Notes under the pieces: generated by a model | Database searches by the model: none | What the model saw: the letters and a program-made list of their open reading frames with translations, nothing else | What the model was told of the DNA's origin: nothing | Shown: positions 26,601-41,600 of the stretch, one piece after another | Layout: every line of letters begins with the position of its first letter | Numbering within the stretch: the stretch's first letter is position 1 | Translations under genes and position numbers: made by a program | Source: Crossaster papposus | Lineage: Eukaryota; Echinodermata; Asteroidea; Velatida; Solasteridae | Reading direction: 5' to 3' | Assembly: GCA_037893245.1 (NCBI GenBank) | Contig: JBAIAA010000673.1 | Location: 62,001 to 126,000, forward strand | DNA length: 64,000 bases

Positions 26601-29600
26601 TTGATATTAGGGGAACCTCTAATTTGTGCCCTAAGCCGCAAGAACACAACTTTATATACCGGTGCATGTACAAATTGTTGCATGTGAAATCATGTTCTTG
26701 TGCCAAATCAAAAATTTGATATCTTTGTACATGTACACACATTTGCCTAGCAGGGGTAGCCTGCAGTGCATACCAGTACATGCAAGTTTATGTACCGGTA
26801 CATACTGTGTAAATGTATGTACCCGTTTTGTACCATGATAGGATAAGGTGTGAATATCATGTATTGCCATGACCCCTGTATCTGATGTCTCACACAAACA
26901 CCCAACCTTGTTATATCACACACAAAAGTGGTTTCAGTTTCACCAGTATCAATTACGTACCTGTAAAAGTTCAGGACAAGTTAATCTATAGACCTGATCC
27001 ACTAGACTCGGAGTTAGAAAATCAAGTTCTAATTTTTTCCACCCCCAGGTTTCACTTTCCAAGGAAACTTGCCCCTAAATAGATTCTCACAGTCGGCACA
27101 TCAACTCTGTAATTTCTCCCGAGGTCTTAAAGTCGCAGAGTTTTATTTTACAAGACTGCCCCCACAGATCACAGAAGAGTGCCGAAGTCGGCCAAAGGTG
27201 GCCGATCATGTTTTATTAATATTGTTGTTTGTCTGGTAACGGCAGAATTGTAAGATCATAATGTCTGGCAAGTTGGCATTGTATTCTTTGAACACTGTCA
27301 TTGTGCCTGGCTACGAAGGGCTTTATGAGGGGATAGTGTTTCATTGATAAAGTATTGAGCAAACAAGAAATATCACACTAGTTGGATATGTCTAGATCTT
27401 GTGTCAATATTTCAATTCAAGCATATGTAAGGCATTGATAATTTAAAATGTACTGTAATTCAGGAAAAAAAGTTTACAGATTGTGTATGTTCTCTACTGT
27501 TATTATTATAATGTAAATGTTTATTATAATTGACTGGGTTTGGATAAACTGAAGAAAAAAATTGAGAAGCCACAAATTTAAGACCAGAAATATACAGAGC
27601 TCAGAAAAAGTCACCATTTGGTATCGCTACTTTTAAAGGTAGTATACACCATTGGTAATTGCTTGAATTATTATGAATTTGTAGATTTAGGGGGTTGTAT
27701 TTCATAGTAAATATCGTTTAACTGACTTTTCCGACGTTTTACCATAATGGATGCCGAGAAAAGCACGAAAAACAGCGTTTGTTTTCAACCGGGGTCGAGC
27801 CGTTATTCTTATGTTATTTGTGTTTTTTCGCTCTCGTCGGACGGCGAGAGCGAATTTTTCTTTATAAAATTCAATTTTTCACAATAATTACAGGATATCT
27901 AGCGCAATCATTTTGCTGGATGCCTACAATCATTATTTACTTTCAAATAAGTAAGATATTTCTTTATAATTCGGTAGTAAATATTTTCGATATCTGCAAA
28001 TGGTGTATACTACCTTTAATATCAGTATGTTTGGTATGTTTGGATCAAAAAATTGGGATTTTGTTGAATCCATTTTATTTACTTTTTTTTCCAACAACAC
28101 TGTTTGGTATTATTTTTTGTACACAAAAATTGGGAGCGATGGTGTTCGATATAGCCGAATGTTTGGTATAGCAGCGTTGCACTGTATAGCGGCGTCGCAC
28201 TGTATTTTCATCTGCAACATGCAATACATGTATGTAAACACCAAGAATTTTTGTTAAGCCCGGAATTCACTAAAATGAGCCCTATCCGATCCCCTCACAA
28301 GCAATCATGTTGGGTGCTGTGAGATCCCCGTGGACGTGTGGAAATACTTCATTTGTCCCGTTCCGAAATCGCCGGGATGCCAATATTAATGGCCAGCACA
28401 GGGCATTGCTGGCCAGAGGAAGCCACACTAGCTAGCTCAGCATGACAGTAATTGTACACCGGATATCACAGCATAGTACTGTGAAAACTTTTGTTTTGTG
28501 TTTCCTTTTCCCAGAGCCGTATTCCTTGAAATTGTATGCTGTAAACGTTCACAGACGGGTACACGGTATACATACAGTACATACCGGTACAGTACGGTAC
28601 ATGATGCATTTTTACGCATACGTGTATTTTCTTAGTGGTAATTTTCGTTAAGCTGTTTAAAGGTAGGATACACCATTTGCAGATATCGAAAAATTTTACT
28701 ACCGAATTATTAGGAAATATTCTACTTACCGGTATTTGAAAGCAAATAATGATTGTACCGGTAGGCATCCAGCAAAATTACTGCGCTACAGGTAGATATC
28801 CTGTAATTGTTTCGAAAAAATTGAATAAAAACAATATAAAAAACGATCGCCGTCCCAAGAACAACACAAGAACCACTGCCAGACGCTGGTTGAAAAAGAA
28901 CGCCGTTTTTCTTTATCCTACCTTTAAAGGTAGAATCCACCATTGGTAATTGTTTGTATTATCATGAAAGGTAGGATACACCATTGGTAATTGCTTGAGT
29001 GATCACGAATGGGTGAATTTGGGGGGTTGTATTTTTATAGTAATTCGTTTAACTAACCTGTTTAAAGTTTTACAATCATGGATGCCAAGGAAAGCAAGAA
29101 AAATGGCGTTCGTTTTCAACCGACGTTGGGCAGTGGTTCGTATGTTGTTCTTGCTAATTAATGACATTGTACAACTGTTTTTATTGCATTTTCTCCAACG
29201 TACAGTGGTACACATGAACCGGTGTGGCTACATGTACCGGTAGGTCTACAGTGTGCATTTTGGCATTGTCTGTATGAAAACAAAACTACTGTCGTGACTA
29301 TTGCATACAGTCTATAGATGTTGGATTGTTCTGCAGAAGTACATCATTTGTAATGCTGATGATTGCTGGTAATATTCTCCATGCCTCATGCTAATTGATG
29401 ATCCAAACGGCTCATTGTCATCATTACATACCGGTACCAATATAAATGATGAGACTAAAGTACATTGGCCCAGGTATAATTTGTATAATGAACTCAAAAT
29501 AAAACTAGCAAGTCTATAGTTGAACTTGGTATTGCACAAATAAAGGGCAAAGTATTTGTTAGTAAATTGTATGCATATTTACTAGTATCATGGGTTACGG

Positions 29601-32600
29601 CTGGTTCGTATTTCTTGCTAATTAATGCAAATAAGATGCGAATTTGACATCACAAAGCATTCGCTGCGAAATTCCCTGGAGTTATAATTTTTGTAAATTT
29701 GTGGCGTGAAAACTTGCCCTGACGCCACAAATTCCCGTGAACCCTTTCGTGCCGAGAACATGAACAAGCCTGAGCTTGGTTGAAAATAAATTGATGTAAG
29801 TACATGTATTTTGTCATGCACATCTCCAAACAGTGTTCAACGTGTTTATGTAAAGTATGGTACTAATATGGGGAGAGTATGTTCATTTTTGTGGTGGATC
29901 AAACTAAGGCCGTGTCCGAAACGGGGTTTCAGAGCTAGGGCTACGTCTATTGTCAGTCTGCTCACGTGTAATTGTAATGGGCGAACACCTAGACAATAGC
30001 CCTAGACAAGAGATTCGGATGCAGCCTTAGAATCACTTTCACAAATTCAGAGCTACATGTATGGTATACCAATACATGTAGGTCGTCGCATGTGCATAAA
30101 CATGTACAATTATGCAATGGTCTAGACACGTAATCTTGCTGTGCATTGAATTTCAAGCCAGCCGAACACGTATACATGTACATTATAGCAGATACCCATA
30201 TTGCATGGGCCGTTGTCTTATACTTGTAAACACATACCTGAAAGAAATTGCCTAAATTGTTTTATTGATTTAATTGACTGAGTGCTGAATGAAGGAAATG
30301 TCAGATTGAATTTGCACCTGTTTTCAGTTGACATACAACTTGTCCATCCAGGTACAGTATGTGAATTGTACTGTATATTGGATAATAATTGGGTTTAATA
30401 ATAAATAGCTGCAAATACCCATAAACTTAGGCTCATTATGATGTACACATGTGTAGTTGATATTGGGTTTTTTAATTGAAATTGGGGATGTAGAACAATA
30501 GAGGACAATAGGGTTCTCTATTTGGATTTGTGTACAAAACATATTGGAGGTCTTCTGATAAAGTACAAACAAAAGAGGGACATTAGGGGGTTCCTGATTG
30601 GAGCATTACACACTTCGGTACTGTACAATGAATTTGTAAAATGTTTTAATGAAATGTCACTAAAAAGTGTTGTTTTTTTCTGAGATGTCAAGAGACAAAA
30701 TTAACCATGGATCCCTAAGCCTCAATTGTTTTACATCGCATAAATCTCAGTGCAAAGCCAAGCATGTACAACCACAGTACATGTACCAAGTTATACAGTA
30801 GATAAGTGTATTTCCAATGCACATGTTTTTACATTACGGTCACATACATAGTTCTAGTCAATCAAAACGCTAAAAACGATTGCGTGCAAAATGCCCACTG
30901 TATTTCGCAGCGAGGTCCTTTCAGCTGTCACTGCCTAGCAACAGAAACGGCGTTCAAAATGTGTCCGTCACAAATCCATTAGGAAAGGAATGTTTTCTTC
31001 AAGTTAAGAATAGAGTAAAAGGCCTAGCGGTCCATACAGTATGTGAGCCCAGGTGGATCTGGACGAAAAACATTGCCTTACGTTCTAGTGGAATGTTCAG
31101 GATTTATATTTGAGACTCAATATACTTCCATCTATGTGCATGTACAATGTAGAATTGTGCAGATCAACGGTAGAGTACATGTGTAGATGTACATGGTTAT
31201 TGTTTCTATAAAAAAAAAAAAATTGTAAGAGTTCAATTTTGCTACTGCCTTTCAAGATGTGTCATGATTTGAAGGAGGTAAATTGTCTTTAAAAAAATTA
31301 AGAATGCAAAAAAAACAGGAAAGATTTCATTAACCCTACGTTACCAAACTCAAATACCAAAAACATGTTTTTTTAAATCTGTTAGGATGGGTACTGGATC
31401 TTCTACACTGGGTTAGGCATACCGGTACCTTTAGAATCCGTGTCCAACAATTTGAGTCTAGAGTTTGCCATAGGGTGTTGGAATTTGCAAGGATGGGTAC
31501 AGTTCCTAGTAAATTACACTCTAAAAAGAAAAATAGGTCACACACTTTCCAAGCCAAACCTTTTCCTTCCACATTTTAAAATTTAAGCAAATGTACAGCA
31601 ATAACAACGTGCATGTTATGATGTTGCTCTATTTTGCTGTACTCTGTTTGTTTTGAAGGAAGGACGTCTAACCTGACCCACTGACCACAGTTTTCAAAAA
31701 CAAATAACAACAATAACTTGCATGTTCCTAAAGCTATTTTTCAATACTCTGTTTGTTTTGTCCCCCAAAAAGTAATGACTGCCATTGATGAGCCCGAGCA
31801 ATTTTTTTTTATTTGACTGGTTTTAGCACCAGTTGGCATTCCCTCTCCCTTCGTTATCAGCAAATACAACTTCAGAGAAAATTAATTAACCGCTGGCCAG
31901 ATCTCTTAACCTGGGTTTGGCTCGGATAGCCGGAAGTTGATAATGCTCGGACCCGAGCCTTAAAAAAGTCCACTAAATGAATCTGACAAGATCGGTTTTA
32001 ATTAATTTTCCAGAGTGCAAATTTCTTGCGGCTGGGGTCATCCACAACGTGTGCAAGTCATCAAGTACACGTTTATGTGTGTTTGTTCAAATAACAAACT
32101 TGTTTTGGTGATGTGTTAAGGCCTGAAGGTGTCCGTGAATTGGACATAAATTATCATGAATGGGTGGATTTGTGGGGTTGTATTTTATAGTAAATATCGT
32201 TTAACTGACCTGTCCGAAGTTTAACAATCATGGATGCTAAGGAAAGCAAGAAAAATTGCGTTAATTCTCAACCGGCGCCGGGCAGTGGTTCACATGATGT
32301 TCTTGTTTTTTTCGCGATCGCCATCCGGCGATCGTTATTTTTTAAAATATCATTCAATTGTTCGTAACAATTACAGAATATCTAGCGCAATCTTTTTGCT
32401 GGATGCCTACAATCATTGTTTACTTTCAAATAAGTAAGACATTTTTTTAAAATAAGGTAGTAATTTGTTTTATATATCTGCAAATGGTGTATCCTACCCG
32501 TTACCTTTAAGAGTAAAATACATACTGATATCCTTGTAAACTGTAGCAATGTTTAGTGTATCCTTGAATGGTGACAACCCAGACAGCTACATGTAGTTTA

Positions 32601-35600
32601 GAATTTTTGTAAGATATACAAACACGTACCAGTATGTGTGTACACACATGCACTTAAATACGTGCATACTAGAACATACATGTACAGTATCTGTCCCACA
32701 CTTCACCTAGATACATACATGTACAAGTAATTAATTTTTAATTCATGAAATGTTTGTACCGGTATAAAACTTTGGATAAATTAGGCAAAATCATATTTGA
32801 AACCAGTTTTTAACCATATCACGGCGGGATTATTTTGACATTGACCGGACCCAGACATGGCATTGTTTTTCACAATCCAGGTTCAGGTTCAGGCTCAGGC
32901 CAGCATCTGTGAGTAGCACACCTTGATATTTTCAGGCTCGCTTGCTGCGAGCCAGTTGCTGACAGATATTTCCGGCCTTGGCTCGTGACGTGTTTATTAG
33001 TCTTCTGTTTTCGTATTCTGGAACATCTAATTCTCATCTACAATTGCATGTTGCCCCTTTCCTTATGAGTATGACTAAGAAGAGGTCAAATTGTTAAGAG
33101 CTCCTAAACCTCGGGTAAATGCCAAGGATCAAATCGGAGATTTAGAAGATTTGTTAGGTTTCTTATTTCGCTATGTATGCTTTTAATCTGATTGCAGGGG
33201 TGATCAAGACAGTCAGAGTGACCACTCCGGCGACATGGACGCAGAGCTGGACAGTGACCAGGAGCAGGACCTGGACAAGATGCTGGGAACCTGGCTGGGC
33301 GAGTTGGAGATCATGACTAAGGTAGGCTACACTGAGAAGGGTGGGGGCCTAAGGCTGTCTTATTATAATAATAATATTTTGTTAGTTTTTTTCGGTTGAG
33401 AAGCTGAATTGTGAAAGACACGGATACACTGGGTCGATTCGATGGCATGTTGATAGCTACTATTTATCTGACCCTATCTGACCATGGAACACACCCAGAG
33501 ATCGATTGAATATCGCTTACAATTGCCGTATTATCCCTATTCTTCAGGAACGAGACCATTTCTGATCAACGATCAACCAGCTTTCGATCAACGCAATTTG
33601 ATCTATCTACCTTCACAGGTGCCCATGGGTACTCCTGAGTGGAGAGAGGCAATCCTAGTAAAGTGTCTTGCTTAAAAACACCATCACCACGTTCCCATCA
33701 GTGTTTAAACCTGCGTATCGTCAGTCTCTCGGGAAGATTACATGGTCATGACACTGTATTATTTTGAACTGTTGTTGCAGAATTTAGGAAGCAATGCCCC
33801 CGACACGCCGACGTCCCCTCCGACCCCCATTGCACCCTCATCAACAAATGGTCTGGACAACTTTCATTTCTCTATGCTGAATCTCGAAGGTAAAGATTCT
33901 AACAACTTGCATGCATGTGTCATTAGCATGTTTATTCTATCTGCTAAAATTAACAAAACAAAAATAAAAATTGGGAATTACGAACGCAGTCATTATTGCT
34001 TAAAATACATGTAATGCCTGTGTACGGAAAAGGGAAATATCTTATTCTACTTATCAATGTAGACCATTTCAAAACAAAAGTTGAAATTATTTTCCCGACT
34101 TTATACCCATTTTAGTGCAAACTTTTCAGATTGCAAAAAAAACATGTCTGAAGCTATTCAAATACCGTAGCTTTAGATACATGCTCTTTTTATCACAGTC
34201 GAGTACTTGATCTATTCATCTCTTATCCTGTTTTTGACATTTTGCATACGCATTGGCAGCGTCAAAGTCCATTTTGGTAATTCAGTACGAAACTGTCGGG
34301 CGATAAAACTCGCAAAAACAATGGACATGTTTCTCTCAAGAACCTTTTGAAGTTAGTTTTGCAATCCTAATTCAGTAGAATCCCTAGGTGCAATTATGTT
34401 TTATATTATTTGACATGTAAATTGCTTTAAACGTGTACTGGTCAAAATGTTTTGTTGAATTCGTTCACATGTGTACAAGTGCATATAACGGTATATTGAA
34501 AGCCACAAAGATGGATTTATAAACATACATAGGGTACATGTATTTGTACACCATACGCACAGATACAATGTACAGTACATTAACAACAATTATACTTCTC
34601 TCCAAATTTTAAATATCAAGCCAAACCTGAGACATAGCCTAGATTTCGAAAATGTACCAGCTCTGGTATTACGTACCGGTACGGTACATGTACCAGAGCG
34701 AAAGGAAATCAGTGCCAAAAATGTACACATAATAAACAGTGTCCATCCCACATGTGTGTACAATTTGGGTGGATTTTGAAACTGCGGTGGTAAGGATTCT
34801 TCCGACTCATCCAATTATAGTTTGCCATGAGAAAACCAAACTTTCAAGCTGTCACACTTCCTACAAATAAACTCTCAGACCTCCTATTTTTATTGATATT
34901 AAATCCCTCCAAAATACTAAAGTCGCGATGAGCCCCTTATTGAGAAACCGTCTGGAAAATTTGTATTGACGATGTGTATTCTAACAGTTGCCTCAAAGTC
35001 GCAGCTGACGAGTAGTTCGGCATCGCTGGCCTCGAGCCCGATGCAGTCTTAAAGATATACAGTATACACCGTAATTTGCAAACTTTAAAAAACAAAACTA
35101 CTGAATTATTTTATGAAATTCCTTACTTTTCTGTTAGTGAATAACAGTCTCAAGTATCCTGTGAAATCACTGCACCTGATGTGATGTGGTTTTCATGAAA
35201 AGTGGAATTTTGTATCAATTTTAAACGATTGCCGGCTGGCAATCATTTTAAAAACCTGACTATTTTTAATCTGTGATCCCAAATTTATTGAATTCATCTG
35301 AAGGAAGTCAATGAACCAGACTGCAAAAACAGCCTTATTTATTTTTTTTTGTCCAGCTTTTATGAACAGAAAACTTTAAACAAGTCAGTGTCACAATATT
35401 TACTATTGAATATGATTCCCCTGACCCATTCATTTTCGAAAATCACAGCAAAAGCAAAATGTCTTTAAAGATCGCATCTTGAAGCCTTCTCAGTAAATTG
35501 AAACAGGCCGAGCAAACAAAAGAGTTCAAGGAGAATACGAAGGGGCCATAACCGATACCACATCTGCTGTCCATTTATTATACAACCAGATTCTTGAAGA

Positions 35601-38600
35601 TGAAACCCGAAGGGTACACGTTACCTTCGCCACAGCGCTGCTAACTTGTAAATTGCTGGCCGTGACTCACGATGGCCATCAATATTTCATTTCCCAGGAA
35701 TTATCGGAGATCAAGTTCTGGCCATAAACTTGCATTTAGGGTCGCGCTCGTGTCGCGTGCATATGTAGTTACTTTAGAACCAGCTGTCGGGAGGAGTCAG
35801 GATTAGTTCTGCTTTTTAGAGAAAAAAAATAGAGGATGGTTTTGTTCAGCATGGATTTTTAGACTCTGGATTTGGTATAGATGGCTTTAAATTCAAGCTG
35901 CTGAGTGGCAAGTTCATTTGTATGCGTGCAGATGGTGAATTGAGCACCATATGCAAATACGCGTGAAGTATGAACTGGGGCCAATTTCATAGAGCTGCTA
36001 AGCACACAAATTTGCTTAGCATGACAATTTGTCCTTGGCAAAAACAAGGTTACAGACCAAATTTTCACTTTATTTTTATTGTTTTGGATTGATAATCAGC
36101 TGTTTTTTTGCTTAGCATGAAAAACACGTAGAATTTTGGCTGGTAACCTGTTTTTAATGAGCAAGACTTTTTCGTGCTAAGCAAATTTGTGTGCTTAGCA
36201 GCTCTATGAAATTGGCCCCTGGCCTCTAGACCAGGGCCCCGTATGTAAGCACACAAATTTGCTTAGCACAAAAAGACTTGCTTAGCAAAAAAAGACTTGC
36301 TTAGCACAAAAAGACTTGCTTAGCACAAAAAGACTTGCTCAGCACAAAAAGACTTGCTCAGCACAAAAAGACTTGCTTAGCACAAAAAGACTTGCTTAGT
36401 AAAAACAGGTTATTACCAGCAAAATTCCACATGCTTTTTATGCTAAGCAAAAACCAGCTGAATACCAGTCACAAACAATATGCATCACTTAAAAAGTAAT
36501 AATTTTCATGCTCAGCAAATTTGTGTGCTTACATGTACGTGCTTTATGAAATTGGCCCCTGAACTTACATGTAATTAAGCACAGAAAATGTACTTATCTT
36601 CAATAATAAGGTTGGTTAATACTTTTACGCAAATATGTACATTGTATAGTTCTTTTGATTAGAATCTCAAACGCAAACGCGAATTTGTGACGTCACAGCA
36701 AGTTTTCACACTGTGAACTTGTGAAAGTTGAACACAATTATCAACTCCGGCAAATTTTGCAGCGAATACTTTGTGGCGTTAAATTTGCTTAGCAGTCGCA
36801 TTGGTACAAAGTATGAAACAGCCTTTAGGCCAATGTAGAAATTATTTCTTCAAAATCTAATTTCAAGCCCCTTTTTTCTCCACAAATGATGAGCTTTCCA
36901 GTGAAATAATTCGACCTTATTCCATTATTTAAAATTCACTGCTCAAACCTTCATCCTGCCCTGCAAAAAAAAGTAATTACATCTCATAACCTGAATAGCC
37001 AATTTTCCAATCATCGGGCCATTTCTCGCGAATTATACCCTTTCACCTGGCGTAATACCAAGATTAATCAAATACTGTCTTTTTCTGGAACGCCCCGAAT
37101 AATCCCTGAGAAAGAAATATGCCAAACCATCGCACCGTCTTTCCAAAGAAAAGGGAATCAAATGTACTGCCTCATACCCTGGAGTGTTCCCCAGTAAAGC
37201 ATGACTCACTCAAAATTTGGCGGGGGAAAAATGATCACATGTGCCAAGTATATGTATCGCACTCATTGCCACGGGCGAAACACCACGTTTCTTTACCATG
37301 GCGTTAGTTTACCACTTGACCCAAAAATTGTACTTTTTATCTGCCAACATTACAAAAAGTAAACCAGACAGTGATGAAACACAAGCAAGCACGACAGCAT
37401 AATAACAATTTTGTTGACAGTCGGCCATCTGTCAAACATACATGTATGTGACCGGCTCTACAAAAAGGTGTATTATGTCGCGTGTACATGGTTAAAAAGC
37501 CCACAACGTAAGCTTTCATTTGGTATATAATAGAGCTCCATAGGAGATATGACATTACAAGGATTACTTCCTTGGAGTTCAAATTACACAACGGGCTTTG
37601 AAATAGCCGGCTCTGTTGTACTACAACAGAACGATGCACACTTTATTCATCAAAATCAACATTTCTTTGAATGAAACCCGAAACTGTAGGTATTGAAGAT
37701 GTCATTCATGACAAAAAATTAAAATCACATTTTTATGAAATGTTTACCCTCTCAACGTTAAGCGGGCCATTACATGATAGTGCACAGCGCGACTTACATG
37801 TAATACACCTTTTGGAAGAGCCGGTCACATATCAATCCCAGACAGCCCACCCCTCTCACTAAGGAAGACCCCTTCAACACCAAGTGTTGATGGTCTAGAC
37901 GAAATATACAAGTCTAATTCCTAAGCTTCCTTCCTTTAAAAATTAAGATGCTTTGAACATCATTTATTCACGAATATAAAGATGCACCATCTGTGGCATA
38001 ACTATCGGGAAGGGGATGAGGAGGGGGTGGGAAGGGTGTGTCTGTTGACAGCATTACTCACTGACTATCACAGTGTCTAGAACCCGACTACTTCCACATC
38101 TCCTAATAGTCTTTAGGCACATGTAATATAACCTTAACAGTTCTCCAATCTTAAAAGTAGGATACACCACTTGCAGATATCAAAATTATTTACCACCGAA
38201 TTATTAAGAAATATCTTACTCATTTAAGAGTAAATAATGATTCTAGGCATCCAGCAAAATTATTGCGCTAGATATCCTGTAATTATTCTGAAAAATTAAA
38301 TTTTATAAAAAAAATATGTGATCGCCGGACGGCGATCGCGAAAAAAATACTTAGAACATAAGAATAACTGCTCGACGCCGGTTGAAAACAAACGCTGTTT
38401 TTCGTGCTTTTCTCGGCATCAATGATTGAAAAACTTCGGACAGGTCAGTTAAACGATATTTACTATAAAATACAACCCCCCAAATCTACCCATTCATGAT
38501 AATTCAAGCAATTACCAATGGTATATCCTACCTTTAAAGACCAATATTTCACTATGTCCAACATTTTGACCAGTACACTAAAAAATAAAAAAACTGCAAG

Positions 38601-41600
38601 GCGAAAACGAAAGATGTACATGAACATGTGTATATTTGTATGCATATATATTATACAAGTCCAGTACATGAAAGTTACAACTAACAGTTATTCATTTTTT
38701 TTTTTTTATTTTTTTTTATTAACTATTTAACCTAATTTTTCCACATACTTCCCTGTTTACATGCATTTTAATGAGTTGTTACATATATGTATTGAATATC
38801 CTCCACAGCTCTTAAAAATTCATATTTATGTTGGCAACTTTCACTTTCAGTTTTTTTTCTCCTAGATTAAAACAAAATAATATCTCCTGATCTTTGGTTT
38901 TGTAATAATTTTGCCATACTTAATGCTCATTATCATCATAAAGCTTGATTTGTTTTGTTTGCACTTGTTCCTAACCATTTATTTTGCATTTTACTTTCAA
39001 GCTTTTCTCTTTATTTTGTTGTTCTTCTTTCCTGGTAACTTTCTCCCAAAAGCTGCCAAGAACTCATATGACACCAGCTTACAAGGTAAATACTGGTAAT
39101 CTCAAGCCCTAGTTGGCCACTTAAAATAACTGCCTCTTGTTTGGAAAGCATTTGTGTTTAAAGGTGTAAACAGCCTTTGACTTTGGTTTGGTTTAAACGC
39201 ATGGTACATTTATAAGCCAGTTCGGTATTCCAACTGCGCATGTGTACAACATGATTCAACCATTTTTCTCTTGGGATATGGGGGACGTGGTAAACGAATT
39301 TTGCATTCTGTGCCAATCTTTCGTGCAATCGAAAAGATGATGAAAAGCTTTGTTCGAACAAAAGTTTAGACGCACAAGACACCTGAAAACACTTTGCTGT
39401 TTAAATTGTCTTCCCCAAAATGTTAGTTTAGACACGACGATCTCTAGTAAATTTGCTGGTACCTGCTATGTTTTTCTTGAAGGAAAAATCTTGTTGAGCA
39501 CACGCACAGTTGGAATACCAAACTTGCTAATTACCGTGAAGCCTTTTCACACTATGGTCTCACCAGTTAAAAGCAAAAGAAAACCATTTGTGGTATTTTT
39601 TGTTGACAATTCAAGCAACGACCACACAATGAATCAGAAGCAGATTTTTTTTTAAACGTAACTTTTCGAAATGTTTGCTTGGTGTAATTTTTGAGGAAAC
39701 TGAAAAATGCATTGAACATTTTCTCAGATGAAGGCTAAGCATATAAGGTTTGGTTGAAAACGAGATGAAAATGAAACAGATGGGATTTCCCCCTTTTTCA
39801 AAAGCTCACACCAGCTACTGGTAGATGGGCACAAACTTTGTAATAAAAAGTTGTACAAATATTTCCTTTTTTTTCTTTTTTTTTCCCCTTTTTTTTCTTT
39901 TTAAAGTCCCCCCCCCCCCCCCCCAATTTAGTTTTTATACCAGAATCTGAAGGCTGCCATTGCTGTTTGACTTAAATTATATATTATCTGTGTTTGCTGG
40001 AATGTTTATTTTGTTCCAACTTTCAGTTCCATCTAAAATTGCACTGTGAAATGTACGTGTAAGCATGCGCACGATTACAAGTATGCATAAAATATAGCCC
40101 TGTCTGAAAATGATGGGGTGCCTCATTGTGCGATAATAATCACCTGATCGCTCACTAGTCCCAATTGAGTTGGGTAATTTATTGCACAATTGGCACACCA
40201 TACCTGCAGCATATTTTCACATGTTTGGTATTTATTTTTGACCAACTAGTGGTATTTGATCCCTCTTAAGGGATAGTTGCTCAAGCCCGCTCCTCCGGTG
40301 ATTGCATATTTGTGTAGAGTGCTTTAGGCGGCAAAATAAACAGTTAAGCTGTGAACACATGACCGCAGACGGACAATACGATTGGTCGGAGATGGGTCGT
40401 GATGTACTTATCTCCCAGAAAGAACATCCTGTTACCGTCGTCGTGGGAAGACTAAAAGATTCCCGTGTAATGGAATTTGCTTTTTTTAAACGATTTTCTC
40501 GAAGTAAATTGTGCAATTGGATCAGAGTTTATTCAAACTTCATTGGATTTGCATTGAGGCTTTACTTTTTCGGAGAGTCGTTTTTTTCAGAAAATTAATC
40601 TTCTTGCCTTTAATCTTAATCTGAGACGACATGTGTACACTAAAAACGATAGCAGTGTTACTCCTTTATTCAGCAATGGTTGAGAAATGGGTACAGCAAT
40701 TTGACGAATGAGATCTGTTAATTTGTAAAATGTATTTCCAAATAATTATATTGTTTTAATATCAATCGAGAATGGGTACAGTAAAACGGCCAAGATCCAT
40801 AAAAATAAATTTGTAAAATGTAATTTGATGAAATATTTTTGCCATAAGCCCCTTGAAATATTGGTGCCCACCCCAAAGAAGTTGACCAGTGACACTACTG
40901 GTCTTATGTGTGAACATTACGAAGTGTCATCTTCATTTTAGGCAAACTTAATGTGTCAAAAGAATTACATTACCGTTCAAGTGGCCATTTCTAAGAAGGG
41001 AATGCAATTGGCTACCCCTCAAATGAATCACTAAAGTTTCTGGTCCAAGTAAAAAAAAAAAACATCACAAATCTGTGTTCCAGTTTGTACTCGTCATCTC
41101 GTTTCCTGTTAAATTAATGGAGAGTAAAACACTAGTATACAAGTCCACTGGTTTGGGATGGACAAAATTGTATGTGTACAAAGCAGGGTTGTAGTCGAGT
41201 CCCTGCAAGTCCTTTCACAAGTCCTTTCGTGAAGCCAGTCACAAGTCCCTTCATAAAGGCAGTCGCAAGTAACTGGATGAACAATGACAAAGAAATGCTT
41301 TTGTCAAAGTTGATTTGAATAGCTTGTGATTTGAATTGGAACTGAAGGACTTGTGATGAACTTAAAGGGACTTGCAGGGTCTTGCAGGGACTTGCAGGGA
41401 CTTGCAGGGACTTGCAGGGACTTGCAGAGACTTGTGATGAACTCGACTAAATCCCTGGTACAAAGCAATGAGACTGAATTGGGTATAAAAACCAAAAATG
41501 AAGCATATTTCCTCCACAACATTTAAACAACTCGGGGTTTAGTTTATCTTTTTATGAAAATAATTCTTCGTTTGACAATTTGCCCAATTCTCTGTTATTT

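Noticed and set aside
26172-29215. Recurrent ORFs with KKQEQHKNHC / FLAFLGIHD-like translations.
   Set aside because: They are frames through Family B MITE copies and do not encode a transposase.
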